DNA from: Hofstenia miamia
Taxonomy: Eukaryota; Xenacoelomorpha; Acoela; Hofsteniidae
NCBI GenBank assembly: GCA_900660155.1
Contig: CABFPE010000480.1
Location: forward strand, 546,823-583,465
Length of the DNA stretch: 36,643 bases
Reading direction: 5' to 3'
The notes under the pieces: model-generated
Database searches by the model: none
Told to the model about the DNA's origin: nothing
The model's input: the letters and a program-made list of their open reading frames with translations, nothing else
Made by a program: the position numbers and the translations under genes
Part shown: in pieces, positions 8,716 through 18,705 of the stretch
Layout of the letters: each line of letters opens with the position of its first letter
Numbering within the stretch: position 1 is the first letter of the stretch

Positions 8716-8739
8716 AAATATAATATAAATGACCAGAAT

Positions 8740-9054
8740 GTGGTCATTTTAATTGTAGAAGAAAAAGTATCAAGCAAGGAGGAATCCCTCGACGAAGTTA
8801 GGGCGAGGAACAAATGCGAAGCTGTGAGGATTTTTAGAGCCATAGGCGTTGAGAAAGACCCCAAGTTTACCCTGCGCTTAGGAAAGAGAGTTGAAGGAAG
8901 AACAATACCGATGTTGGTTGTTTTCGATGACATTGGTACAGCCGACACCGTACTTCGACGGAAGATGAATCTAAAGGCAAATGAAAATTACAACCATGTG
9001 TTTATAGTTAAAGATCGTACCCGTCTTGAAAGAGAACGCGACAGCATATATTAG
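8740..9054 (+). pseudogene. LINE C ORF1 fragment
   Basis: Open frame without a clear start. It reads EEKVSSKEESLDEVRARNKC, EAVRIFRAIGVEKD, LRLGKRVEGRTIPMLVVF, NYNHVFIVKDRTRLERE, then a stop. The pattern 'RLGK...GR..PMLV.F...' with '(F)I..D.T..ER' is that of the CTD of LINE ORF1 proteins in CR1-like elements. It would act as an RNA-binding chaperone. The stop at 9052-9054 separates it from the endonuclease part. Confidence 0.6.
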
Positions 9055-9187
9055 TGAGCAGAGTGGAGGAGTTGAAAGAAAAAGGTGTACAGGCGCGTAT
9101 TTGTGGTGGAAGGATATGGAGAGGTGTGGATGAAACGAATGGGGAAAGTAATAATGTGAACACTGAAGGCGACCGGGAGCCAAGAAA

Positions 9188-9880
9188 TTGACAATTGAAC
9201 AAAATGGATTCAAGTTGGATGGATTTTATTACAAGGCACAAGGTCTAGAGAATAAACTTCCTGAGATTATGAGTATTTTAAATTCTAAAACATATGCTTT
9301 TATTTGTATATCTGAAACATGGGAAAATGACAACATGACACCGAGCATTGCAGAAAACGAGTTTTTTTGAATGTGTGCGTTACGACAGACAATCGATTTT
9401 TCCTGGCGTTGCTCGGGATGGCGCTGCAATTTTTGTTAATAAGTTTTAATAAGTTGCTTGATTATAAAGTTATTAGACTAGATGCTCGTGTTGAAGCAGT
9501 CGCAGTAGAAATTAAGAATATGGTCGAGTCTGTCTTAGTCGCGTACATTTATAGACCCTTCGATAATGACTACGCGAGCACATTTGGTATATCCGAAACT
9601 GAAGTAATTGAGGCAATAGGAGCCACACTAAGAGATCTGTGTGGCCTTAGATCTAGAATTGTGTTAATTTTTGGTGATTTCAATTTTCCAGGCATTGACA
9701 GGGAAAGCAATCAAGGTAGTTCCGCAAAAAACTTTTTGGAGCAGATGGTAAATTACAACACAAGAGCAAGTGCTACACTCGATTTACTCCTAACAAATAA
9801 TGCTAGCGAAGTTGACCATATTTGTCCGATAAGAGGACATGACAACGGTATATGAGTTGATCTTCACTTAACGGTAGAAT
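9188..9880 (+). pseudogene. LINE C endonuclease (EEP) domain
   Basis: Two frames joined by a shift at the T-run near 9361-9367. The first gives GLENKLPEIMSILNSKTYAF and ICISETWENDNM (catalytic Glu in SET). The second gives VEAVAVEIKN, VAYIYRPFDND, IVLIFGDFNFPGIDRE (GDFN motif), ATLDLLLTNN and IRGHDNGI. The order matches an APE-type endonuclease of a CR1/Jockey LINE. The usual final SDH box reads GHD, probably decayed. Confidence 0.75.
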
Positions 9881-10237
9881 TGAGCAAGTAAACACTCCCA
9901 AATACAATTCCAGACGCGCCAAAATTGTGGAGATGCGGAAATTTTTTGAGAATCAAAGTTGGGACAATACTTTGGACGGGGACGCGAACCAAGCCTATGA
10001 GAGTTTGTCAAGAAATATCGCCAAGCAATGAAGCAGTTTGTGCCATACACCTAAGCGTCGCAAACAATTCCCAATGGAATGACTCACATGAAGTCGGTGT
10101 GTGCAAAGCAGAAAGGAAAAAGGCGTGGAGAACTTACAACCAAAGCGGCCTCACTGTTGACAGATTAGGCCACCTCAAAAAAGCAAAAAAAATATAAAAA
10201 GGCACTAGCTGAGGCTAGAAAATCGTATGGGCTGCAA
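9881..10237 (+). pseudogene. LINE C endonuclease-RT linker
   Basis: Between the endonuclease and RT. Fragments in several frames (RRAKIVEMRKFFENQSWD, KAERKKAWRTYNQSG, LKKAKKIYKKALAEARKSYG) match the basic linker common in CR1/Jockey pol, where a WRTY/W..Y block precedes the RT. Stops are frequent. Confidence 0.6.
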
Positions 10238-10798
10238 ATGGCGCAGAACATGAGTCGAGGGTCTTCGAAGTTCTTCAAATATGCTAGTATGTTTTTGAAG
10301 CCCAGGAGCAGTATATGTAAAGTTAAGAATGTTGATGGCACTGTTCTTACTAGTCCGGAAGACATAGCAAATGCACTTAACGCATATTACAGCAGTGTTT
10401 TTACAGATGATCATGAGGTGCCATCACTGCAGGATAAGCAACTACTCAAGAGGAATGAGTACCATATCAGCGACATTGAGTTTTCTCCCGAGGACGTTGT
10501 TAAGCAGCTTATGAATATCAAGGTAGGTAAGTCCCCTGGTCCGGACGGCATCAGTCCATTCGTCCTAAAGAAGTGTGCGACGTAGTTAGCTTATCCATTG
10601 TATACAATATTTCGAAGGTCTCTTGACACTGGTATAGTCCCTATTGAATGGAAAAAGGCAAACGTGACACCGCTTAAGAAAGTTCCTTGGTGATTGGTTC
10701 GCTGAAAGTAAGTGATACTCGCCCTATTTCACTGACGTCGGTGGTGGCTAAAGTATTTGAACGGATAGCATGGCGTGAGATTATAGACTTCTTTCTTG

Positions 10799-11063
10799 GC
10801 AACAACTGGTTCTCAACGAACCAACACGGCGTACTCCCTGGTAGGTATACTGTATGCAACCTCCTGAATTGTGTAAATGAGTGGACGATGGCTGTTGATC
10901 AAGCCGCTCAGGTTTCAGTAATAGATGTCGACTTTCTTAAAGCTTTCGATACTGTTCCCATGAGAAGTTTCTTTATAATCCTTAAAATGCAGGTGTTCGT
11001 GGCAGTTGGGCGCTCTCCGAGAGCATACGTCAAGGTAGCATCTCATAAATGACCTGCTTGAAG
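10799..11063 (+). repeat. Duplicated RT segment, left copy
   Basis: Nearly identical to 11065-11358. The left copy lacks 29 nt (actgatacagtgg...ttag) present at 11271-11299 and has one t/g difference. It ends exactly at the N (cttgaag-N), which aligns with the end of the right copy (cttgaag at 11352-11358). Confidence 0.9.
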
Positions 11064-11064
11064 N
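11064..11064. other. Single ambiguous base at a duplication junction
   Basis: An N between two overlapping near-identical copies, as at 957. Best read as an unmerged contig overlap. Confidence 0.85.
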
Positions 11065-11358
11065 GCAACAACTGGTTCTCAACGAACCAACACGGCGGAC
11101 TCCCTGGTAGGTATACTGTATGCAACCTCCTGAATTGTGTAAATGAGTGGACGATGGCTGTTGATCAAGCCGCTCAGGTTTCAGTAATAGATGTCGACTT
11201 TCTTAAAGCTTTCGATACTGTTCCCATGAGAAGTTTCTTTATAATCCTTAAAATGCAGGTGTTCGTGGCAGACTGATACAGTGGTTCTTTAATTTTTTAG
11301 TTGGGCGCTCTCCGAGAGCATACGTCAAGGTAGCATCTCATAAATGACCTGCTTGAAG
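11065..11358 (+). repeat. Duplicated RT segment, right copy
   Basis: Begins directly after the N and repeats the left copy from gcaacaactggttc. It carries 29 extra nt that restore LIQWFFNFL-type sequence expected between motif A and the GRSPRAYV block. This copy is therefore the more complete allele. Confidence 0.9.
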
Positions 11359-11668
11359 TACTGGGACCAATTGGAGTTGCCGGGTTTGTAGATGATATAA
11401 AGTTGTATGCTAACACATCCGAAGATGGAGGTGCAACATGTCTCCAGCAAAAAGTAAACTGCATATCAAGCTGGGGAAAGAAACTGAAGCCCGAAAAGTG
11501 CACGGTACTTAACATCAACAAGATAGAAAGAAAGTTTTCAATTGATGGCCGTGAACTTCCTGAAACCCAATGTGTTAAAGATCTTGGCGTGTGGGTATCA
11601 GCTAATTTGAAATGGGATATCCATGTTGATGCTGTGGTTAAACTTGCGTCGAGATTGGGGAATGCTTA

Positions 11669-12085
11669 AGCATGTTCTTGCTAGTAATGACAAGGAGGTG
11701 ATAGTACCCTTATATAAAGCAATCGTTCGTCCTGTCATGGAGTACGCCGCCACTGTCTGGTAATCTCAATATGTTACACTCAAGAACAAGCTGGAAGCTG
11801 CACAGAGGCGTTGTTTAAATAGTCAATGGCGATGCCATGGTAACCAAATTGGAAGCGTATAGAGAAACAATCGACCTGGTCACAACTTATAAGATGCTCA
11901 ACAATCAGAATACTTTGAAATGGCGCAATCAAGCGCATTGCGCGTCAATTCGAAGAAACTGTATAAAAATGGTACCGGACAAATATTAGGGCGCATTTTC
12001 TCAGTGCCCGTGTGGTAGACAAATGGAATCCGTTTCCAGATAATGTCGTCCTGAATAGTGCATCCAGACTTGTGAAGGTCAGTTC
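11669..12085 (+). pseudogene. LINE C pol C-terminal region
   Basis: Broken frames give LASNDKEVIVPLYKAIVRPV, MEYAATVW then a stop, KNKLEAAQRRCL, and at the end ARVVDKWNPFPDNVV and LNSASRLVK. 'RPxMEYAAxVW' and 'R(V)VDxWNxLP..VV..AS' are standard C-terminal blocks of CR1/Jockey pol. The 3' boundary near 12085 is inferred from the end of this similarity. Confidence 0.75.
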
Positions 12086-13102
12086 AATATTAATTTTTTA
12101 TAACGCAGAACACAAATTTTTTATTCATGCTAGGTATGAAATAACACACGCTAACAATAGCTTACTAAGCTAAAACGCTTTCAATGTGTATTTCCCACAT
12201 CCGAGATCATTGCAATCATGCTAGCTGAAGGTAAAACATGTTTTACACAGTTTAAAACAAATTTTTATGCAGTTTTTCTAAATACACAAAAATGAATCTT
12301 GATAAATATCATAATTCAATGGTTGCTATATATGTATGTATTTTCAGCAGAATTTTAGTACCTTAAGGTGCGTCTAAAACAAAAAAATGCTTTAAAAGAT
12401 TAAAACGCTTTGAACTCTTAATGCAATACACTTTTGCCATCAATGATTAGTGACCTTGAAAGAAAAAAACTCCGATTAAAATAGAATTATCATGCCCATA
12501 ATTTATTTAATAGCTGAAAGTAATAACAAATTAAAGTTCTCGTACTATATATATATAATAAATAATGAATAATTTAAGAAACTATTGAAAATAGTAATTA
12601 GGCTAAAGGTTTTAACTTATAATTGCACCCATGACCTGTTATAGGCGTGACACCACTACAATGTTCGCATATTATTTCGCCTTGAACATGCATTAAATTA
12701 ATGTATAATTCCTAAGTAGTTGAAAAATTTAGTGTAATTACCAAACTACAGCTCTCTTTCGAATTTTAGAAATTTAGCAAAACGCAAAAGAAACTTAGAG
12801 TGGCAATGGAAAAATTGATTTAATTTCCAAAAAAACCAATTAATTATTACAAAAATTCCAAACAAATAGAAAATGAATAAATTTCAGAGAATTAAAATCA
12901 TTAATAGTAATAGTGTAGGATTTAATCATGTAGGACTTAATCGTGTAGGACTTATTCCTGTATGACTTATTCATGTTCCCCCTTATAAGTTGGCTAAATT
13001 CTAAATGTAAATTTGCAACCACTTCACCTAATTTCATTTCACCAACTCTGACATGAATACTCTTGTAAATTTTTCTTATATATAAATATCAAATATTCTA
13101 AA
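12086..13102. other. AT-rich non-coding stretch
   Basis: No gene recognised. It contains a short TA run near 12550 and the 15-bp repeat at 12914-12973. Confidence 0.5.
12914..12973. repeat. 15-bp tandem repeat, about four units
   Basis: Degenerate units of the type aatcatgtaggactt, aatcgtgtaggactt, attcctgtatgactt. On the minus strand they spell a false NKSY/IKSY repeat peptide. Confidence 0.85.
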
Positions 13103-13291
13103 ATGTATTTTGAGAAAATTGCGGAAAGTTTGAGGATTAGAAAGACGAAAATTGTACTGACCTCATCAATACTTGAAGACATAGGGAAAGAGATTCTAAT
13201 TATATTTGCATCAGTAAATGCATTTCCAATATCTATATTTGTTTTAGTTTTCTATTTAGCTTATTTAAATTCAGGAATAGGAACCAAGTGA
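13103..13291 (+). CDS. Possible small membrane protein, unrecognised
   Basis: An ATG-started frame of 62 codons in a stop-rich AT background. The first half is polar and basic (MYFEKIAESLRIRKTKIVL). The second half holds one strongly hydrophobic segment, about residues 32-55 (EILIIFASVNAFPISIF, VLVFYLAYL), then a polar tail ending GIGTK. It could be a single-pass small membrane protein or an exon of a larger gene. I know no homologue, see no promoter or splice signal that fixes it, and chance is a real alternative. Confidence 0.25.
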   Translation: MYFEKIAESLRIRKTKIVLTSSILEDIGKEILIIFASVNAFPISIFVLVFYLAYLNSGIGTK

Positions 13292-14345
13292 TTGTAAGTA
13301 AACATAATAATTATAAACATTATCATCAGAGTTTGTATATTTAGCAGTACTCTAAAACTAGGTTTAAGCCAGATGTTGAAATTTATGAGGCTTTGTTTAT
13401 ATAATATACCTTTGCTAACATTTAATAGTTAATTCCTTTTTGTGTCAAACTTGCATATTATCTTCATGTGAGTACTGCATTCATTTGTGCTAGCTCATCA
13501 ATTTTACAATGCATTTTAATGATTCATAGTGTAAAATTTACACATACATTCTTAATTGGTTTCAATGCTGGCATGTCTGTGTATTGATGTAATTAGGATA
13601 TTATTACTGAATGCATATCAAGGTCAAAAACCAGATATATGTTAACCATTTGTACACAAGCTGCAAACACTTCCCTATTCACCTTAAGGGACTATTTTTG
13701 CAGCAAACTCTATGAAGCATCTTATAATATAATCAATTTATTCTCTATTAGAAAACACAATGCTATGCATTCATACAGATATTTTGTATTAATTATTTGA
13801 GAATATCAGTTTCTATTACTATTATTATTTTAAAAATGTTATTCATACTTCAATTTCTTTTCTTTCAGATATGCATTGTATAACAGCTAAGTTATCGACA
13901 AAGTTTCCTAAATTGAAGTTATTATTATAGCAGGGTTATTGACTAGCCTAAATCTTAAGAAGTTAAATTTGAATGAGTGCATAAAACTCACATTTGAAAA
14001 AACTCAGAAGTTAAATCATTAATATTGAACTTGAAATCAATTCAAATTCTGCTTTAGGATACTGTAAGAATTCCATTATTTTAAACTTCTGTTTTTTATT
14101 TGTTGAAAATAAATAATTTTAACTTGAAAAAAACTCTGAAAATCCATAATTTCAAATAAACTATATCAAAAAATACTCAAACTCAACACAAAAGTTTTTG
14201 AGTGCTCGATTGGAAAAGAAATCATCAAAACTCAAAGTGTAAGAGTGACCATGACAATACTTCAAAGTTTGTTTATGACGTCAGATGCTTGAAAAGCAAA
14301 ATTTGAGATTGCCACAAAATTTCTAAGGGCTTCCCAAAAAGTTGG
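13292..14345. other. AT-rich non-coding stretch
   Basis: No gene recognised. A perfect TGACGTCA palindrome near 14275 has no promoter context that I can support. Confidence 0.5.
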
Positions 14346-14693
14346 CTAAAGCTAAAGTGGGCTAAAAAACATTAAGCTTGCCATATTAATATTTACGGAT
14401 TTTGAGTTATTGAAGAATTGAAATATACGTCTACTTTTGTGTTTGTAATCTATATTAAAATCTCTATCTTTTAACAGGGGCAAATTATCTATAAAACACC
14501 CCTAATCATTAAAGTAAATTTAACACAGTTAACAAAAAATTCATATAAAACATATACATGCAAGACATTAATTTAAATAGAAATATCAATTCCACATGTA
14601 GAAGCACTATTTAATTTTTCAAAATTGCGTTGATTTATAATTTCCCATTTTTAGTTTTTAGCCATTTTGTAATTTAGCCCACTTTAGTTTTAG
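14346..14693. mobile_element. MITE-like element with 21-bp inverted ends
   Basis: The left arm 14346-14366 (CTAAAGCTAAAGTGGGCT...) and right arm 14673-14693 are inverted copies with 20 of 21 matching. The 306 bp between them are AT-rich and non-coding. No convincing target-site duplication was found, so the exact ends are uncertain. It abuts the next MITE by about 20 bp. Confidence 0.55.
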
Positions 14694-14713
14694 ATAAAAC
14701 TGTTTTTAAGTGA

Positions 14714-15119
14714 GGTTGGTACTTTTTATCAACATACGAAATCTTGAAACAGACATAGGGAACCTTCAGATCGACATAGCAGATCGTTATGACAAATGAA
14801 CAAAAATTTAGAATGAATGAGGTATGAAGATTAATAACATTAGATAGATTAGATCATTTAAAATTTTCTCATATGTACATTAAAATATTCATCTGAGTTT
14901 TTTTTCTGAAATCAAGTATAAAATTTTATAATTTAGTATAGATTACAACTCAATAAACAACTGCTAAAACTAAATTTTGATGTCTCTTTTGTTATAATTG
15001 ATACGTATACCACATTCATGCTAATTTTTTTTCATAATGTCATAACGATTTTCTATGTCGATCGCAAGGTTCCCTATGTCGGTTTCAAGATTTCGTATGT
15101 TGATAAAAAACACCAACCG
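14714..15119. mobile_element. MITE with ~80-bp terminal inverted repeats
   Basis: Left arm 14714-14795 and right arm about 15038-15118 are inverted copies, with long identical runs such as TTTTTATCAACATACGAAAT and GACATAGGGAACCTT. The direct repeat ttaagtga lies at 14706-14713 and 15120-15127, a likely 8-9-bp target-site duplication. The interior is non-coding. Long inverted repeats with an 8-9-bp duplication suggest a non-autonomous Mutator-like or hAT-like element; no transposase is present to decide. Confidence 0.8.
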
Positions 15120-15129
15120 TTAAGTGATT

Positions 15130-15825
15130 ATTTGCTTAAAACGTGTTGGACAAACTTCATGCCTTTGTTAATAGTTAATGTTTAAATTATCTAATTTAGT
15201 AATTTAGTTCTCGGATAAATTAGCGATTAAATACTTATTTTATAACCAAAGAATTGAATTAAAAATAATGATTGTTATATTCTAAAAAGCTTATTTGTAA
15301 GTATCGTGTTTAAAACCATATAATGTATAAATAACATCAAAAACGAAATTCATAAGGCTACGATTTTTTTTGGAATTTAATTATTTGGAGTACAGTTGGT
15401 TTTTAAAGAATCTGTATTTCCAGGGTGCCGAGCAGGAGGCCAGGATTTGCCATTTAAGATGACCTTACTGCTTATCAATGAAATATATAATACTTCGCAA
15501 TCGTTTTTGATTTCTTTTATTAGTCAATTGAGTTTCAATTGTAAACGCTGTAGCAATAACATATGAAACTATCATAAACAAGTTCATGCTGAAAACGTAC
15601 ACCCTGCACCAATCGAATTTTTTAGATATGCAGACATTTTAAAATTTGTGAATTGATGAAATGGAACGTCATTATATGAGACAATTAACCTTCTGAAACT
15701 ATGCCAGATCAGCAGCTGTTGAGGTATGTCTTATCTAGTATTGGAATCTTTAGCATTGTTAGGATTGGAAAAAAGATTGTTTCAAACAAACAACTGCTCC
15801 GAGTTAAATGTGAGCTTTAACTATA
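15130..15825. other. AT-rich non-coding stretch
   Basis: No gene recognised. A short GC-richer patch near 15421-15460 follows a ...ttccag acceptor-like site but holds no frame I can assign. Confidence 0.4.
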
Positions 15826-16090
15826 GTAGAGGGTGAAGAAGTTTTCCAGCTGAACATGGAAATTCGCAAGCTGAGAACAGAAGAACCCCACAGAAACGTC
15901 ATCTGAAATGAAAAATTATCACAAAAAGTCGAACACATGACTCTAACACAGTCAGGATGTTTAGTATCTCATTCCAATTATGTGCACCAACACTATATCA
16001 CTTGTAAACAAAGTATACAAATTTTTGTCAAAAAAAATTAGCCATCTATAATTGCAATTAGTGAGACATTGTTTCATGAAGAAACGGATT
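15826..16090 (+). pseudogene. LINE ORF1/endonuclease scrap
   Basis: Sense-strand pieces: GEEVFQLNMEIRKLRTEEPH, then a stop and NEKLSQKVEHMTLTQ (a coiled-coil-like stretch as in LINE ORF1). About 60 bp on comes TISLVNKVYKFLSKKISHL, then by frameshift IAISETLFHEETDS, which resembles the start of an endonuclease domain (xxISETxL). It ends at the repeat that flanks the 16113-16310 fragment. Strongly decayed; family uncertain. Confidence 0.45.
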
Positions 16091-16332
16091 CTTTTTTTCA
16101 ATCTTCATAACTGGGACCAATTGGAGTTGCCGGGTTTGTAGATGATATAAAGTTGTATGCTAACACATCCGAAGATGGAGGTGCAACATGTCTCCAGCAA
16201 AAAGTAAACTGCATATCAAGCTGGGCTGACCACTGGGAAAAGAAACTGAAGCCCGAAAAGTGCATGGTACTTAACATCAACAAGATAGAAAGAAAGTTTT
16301 CAATTGATGGCTTTTTTTCAATCTTCATAACT
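16091..16332 (+). mobile_element. 198-bp internal fragment of LINE C between 22-bp direct repeats
   Basis: 16113-16310 matches 11368-11548 of LINE C and encodes AGFVDDIKLYANTSEDGGA, SSWADHWEKKLKPEKC and LNINKIERKFSIDG. It retains 12 nt (ADHW) that the large copy has lost. It has neither a 5' nor a 3' LINE end. Identical 22-bp sequences (ctttttttcaatc... to ...tcataact) flank it at 16091-16112 and 16311-16332, as a long target duplication would. Confidence 0.85.
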
Positions 16333-16793
16333 ACCACCCGTTGCTCAGAAAAGACAGCTTATGAAAGTTAGTAGGTTATTTTCTTTATGCGCCCAGGTCG
16401 GTTTGAGGTTTTGTTCCTATTAAAATATGCAAAACCATTGATGAATTGGTATTGTTAGTGTCTACAGATATTTCGTCCAGTATAGCAATCCTTTATAATA
16501 TAATATATCCACATCTGATAACGTATGTATCGGTACTTTCCTTGTTCTTGTTTGTGTTGAAGTTCCTTCAGAATATCGTGCTTACACCCTATTTGTATGG
16601 GTGGACTTCAATAGCTTGTTCATTTAATCTCAAATTGTTATCCTGAATTCTTTTCTGGACATTATCTAGCCTACAGTACATTCCTTAATTGTATTGAATG
16701 TGTTTTTTAGACGTCTTGGTAAGAGTTAAAGTAATTTATTAAAATATGTGCTTAAATATCACTGTTTTTATATATTTCTATATATTACATATT
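16333..16793. other. AT-rich non-coding stretch
   Basis: A hydrophobic open frame at 16446-16646 is most likely chance in T-rich DNA. Nothing else recognised. Confidence 0.4.
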
Positions 16794-16926
16794 CCGTCCG
16801 TTTTGTAGAAATTTTTAATATTCCTTCCTCTTTGTAGCGAAATTATTGGTACACTGTCCGTTTTATAGAATTTTAATTATACTGTCCGCTTTGTAGAAAA
16901 TTTTGGTATTTCCGTTCTCTTTGTAG
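16794..16926 (+). repeat. Left subterminal array, five direct 15-mers
   Basis: Copies of CCGTCCTCTTTGTAG with small changes start at 16794, 16823, 16854, 16882 and 16912, spaced 28-31 bp (about three helical turns). All have the same orientation. They are likely transposase-binding sites by analogy with subterminal repeats of cut-and-paste elements. Confidence 0.9.
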
Positions 16927-17251
16927 ATTTATTATTTTTTAAGCTTTTTGGGGATTCAGTAGACCTTTTTAGCAATCAAAACCTGGTTTTTATGTTAACT
17001 GCAAAATATAATTGCAGTTTCCCCATCATGTAGTCACTTTACATGATGCTCTTATCATACTATGTCAGATTGATATTTTCAAAAATACCAACTACTTCTG
17101 AGTGTTTTCCACAGACAGGTGTGTCGCACACTTGGCATTTCTTGTTTATGGGATTGCACGTACATTGTAGCTTTTGGTTCTTAGGAAAGGCGGAAGCATC
17201 TGGCGTTGACCTCCTGCTGCATGTTGAGATCCAACATAATGCTCTAATTTT

Positions 17252-17560
17252 TCACACTAACTTTCTTTGCAATCCTCTATTCTGAAGGAGCCTCTGTTTC
17301 ATGTAAGGTGCTGCAAATTCCATGGAAAGCTTGAGCAAAAACTTTCTGCGACGATGCTGTTCAGGTCCCAAATTTGGTGGCAGAGATTGTAGATGTGTTG
17401 AGGGCACCACCATCCAACCAATTCTGGTTTGAACAAGTCCATCTACGAGTAGAAATCTGTTTTCACATTTGGTCAACAAAATCACCTCCAGCTTTTTGAG
17501 CATTGTAATCCAGATTTATCTGCGGTTTCTTCTTTGGATTGCCATCAAGAGGGACAACAT
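17252..17560 (-). pseudogene. piggyBac-type transposase, third catalytic block
   Basis: On the minus strand: NPKKKPQINLDYNAQKAGGD, FVDQM then a stop, KQISTRRWTCSNQNWLDGG. This corresponds to the 'KP.i..YN..KgGVD..DQM...ys..R.trRW' block around the third Asp of piggyBac transposases. The stop and following frame changes inactivate it. Sequence to about 17040 may be the remaining C-terminus, with a cysteine-rich tail too decayed to confirm. Confidence 0.65.
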
Positions 17561-17674
17561 TGTCGTGGTGCTCCGAAGAACTCATGTGTACAATTTTATT
17601 AGTCTTTGCACCATAGGCGCAAATGGTTAGCTTCTTTTGTAGACCTCCAAATAGGAATTCTGACTCATGACGTG

Positions 17675-18274
17675 CTAATTGCTGTCGGAGTTTTTTAGCA
17701 ATCTCTTTTGTTTACCAACATATGTCATTTGATTTTCATTTAGCACCTTACATGTTAGGTTGAAGCTTGAAAAGTAGCGGTCGCCCGTGATATTCTTTCC
17801 AGATCCCAGGTATGGTTCTACTAGCTTCAGAATTAGATTTTTAACTTTGTTGCTTTCCTTATGTTCCTGAGCAGCATTTGCATCAGTTGGCTTCTTGATC
17901 ACGGGATCTCCTTTCAGGAAAAATCTTCGATTTCCATCTGCACACCATCTGTACAATTCACAATATTCCCCAGGTTTGCTCGGATTGTAGGAACGATGTG
18001 GTGACCTACACCAGCTACTCATCGACAAGCAACTCTTCACTAGGAATATAGCGCACATCTAGCAATGAATTGATGTCTTGCCAAATTTCCCTCACTGTAG
18101 CAAACGTGTCTGTGGACTTTCGGGTTTCTCTTGTGGCTGAATCATCAAATCGAAGAACTCGAGGCCGTAGATTGAATAGGTTCTTTGGCACAGATGCATC
18201 AATGAATTGAGCAACAATCGGTTAATTTGGCAGATAAATATGTCAAATCTGATTGGCTGTGGCCAATCTCTCAC
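17675..18274 (-). pseudogene. piggyBac-type transposase, first and second catalytic blocks
   Basis: Minus-strand reading: TDTFATVREIWQDINSLLDV, YIPSEELLVDE then a stop (first Asp in VDE), then in another frame SYNPSKPGEYCELYRWCADG, VEPYLGSGKNITGDRYFSS (second Asp in GDRYFSS) and KVLNENQMTYVGKQKR. The spacing and the 'Y.PSKPG(K/E)Y' block are diagnostic of the piggyBac (DDE_Tnp_1_7) fold. A frameshift and a stop follow the first Asp. Confidence 0.7.
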
Positions 18275-18403
18275 TGTACACTGCTTTCACGTATCCAGGT
18301 GAGGCTAATTTGTGCCTAAGCAAGTCTTGCAACAAGCTACAGAATATGAATTGAAGCCTTTCAATTTGTCATTACAAAAAATTTTCCAATAATTGTGTAG
18401 TTA

Positions 18404-18662
18404 CTACAAAGAGGACGGCAATACCAAAAATATCTACAGAGAGGACGGATATATATTTTTGCAATTTTTTCCTGCAAAACCAATAACAGTCATTACATGC
18501 TGAAAGCAGATGCTTTGAGACCAGCTATCAACGCCCTACAACTAAAGCCAAAATACTGCACTGTCATCTCAGAAGGGCCACCGTCCTCTTTGTAGTATGG
18601 AAAACAAAAACAGGCGTTCGCTTTGTAGGGGTTTTTGCAATTTTCCATAATACAAAGAGTAC

Positions 18663-18664
<2 letters not shown>
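18404..18664. repeat. Right subterminal array, five 15-mers in mixed orientation
   Basis: Inverted copies (CTACAAAGAGGACGG type) at 18404-18418, 18434-18448 and 18650-18664; direct copies at 18581-18595 (perfect consensus) and 18614-18628. Confidence 0.9.

Positions 18665-18703
<39 letters not shown>
18665..18703. repeat. (TA)n microsatellite
   Basis: About 39 bp of pure TA directly beside the right end of the piggyBac-like element. Confidence 0.97.

Positions 18704-18705
<2 letters not shown>

Larger units (their letters stand above)
10238..11668 (+). pseudogene. LINE C reverse transcriptase domain
   Basis: RT blocks in order: SPGPDGISPFVLKKC (10535-10580), a stop at 10585, PISLTSVVAKVFERI, NQHGVLPGRYTVCNLL, VIDVDFLKAFDTV (motif A Asp), GRSPRAYVKV, GFVDDIKLYAN (motif C, FVDD intact, about 11388-11420), KPEKCTVLNI and VKDLGVWVSANLKWD. 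The segment before motif C that normally carries the xPQGS block is deleted, so FVDD follows directly after LGPIG. The stretch 10799-11063 is repeated at 11065-11358 across a single N. It would copy element RNA at the nicked target; dead here. Confidence 0.85.
8720..12085 (+). mobile_element. CR1/Jockey-like LINE (family C), near full-length but decayed
   Basis: Sense-strand relic with ORF1, endonuclease, RT and C-terminal parts in the expected order over about 3.4 kb. Stops, frameshifts, a deletion in the RT and a contig join at 11064 make it inactive. A 198-bp piece of the same family lies at 16113-16310. No poly(A) or clear 3' microsatellite tail was found near 12085. Confidence 0.85.
16794..18664 (-). 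mobile_element. piggyBac-like element, decayed, with 15-mer arrays at both ends
   Basis: Contains a broken piggyBac-type transposase on the minus strand. The outermost 15-mers, CCGTCCGTTTTGTAG at 16794 and its inverted counterpart ending at 18664, probably mark the ends. Ten versions of the consensus CCGTCCTCTTTGTAG lie near the ends, five on each side. I found no TTAA duplication at these borders; the right border runs straight into a TA microsatellite. Confidence 0.7.

Noticed and set aside
14275..14282. Perfect TGACGTCA at the edge of a non-coding stretch
   Set aside because: A lone CRE palindrome without other promoter elements or a gene nearby.
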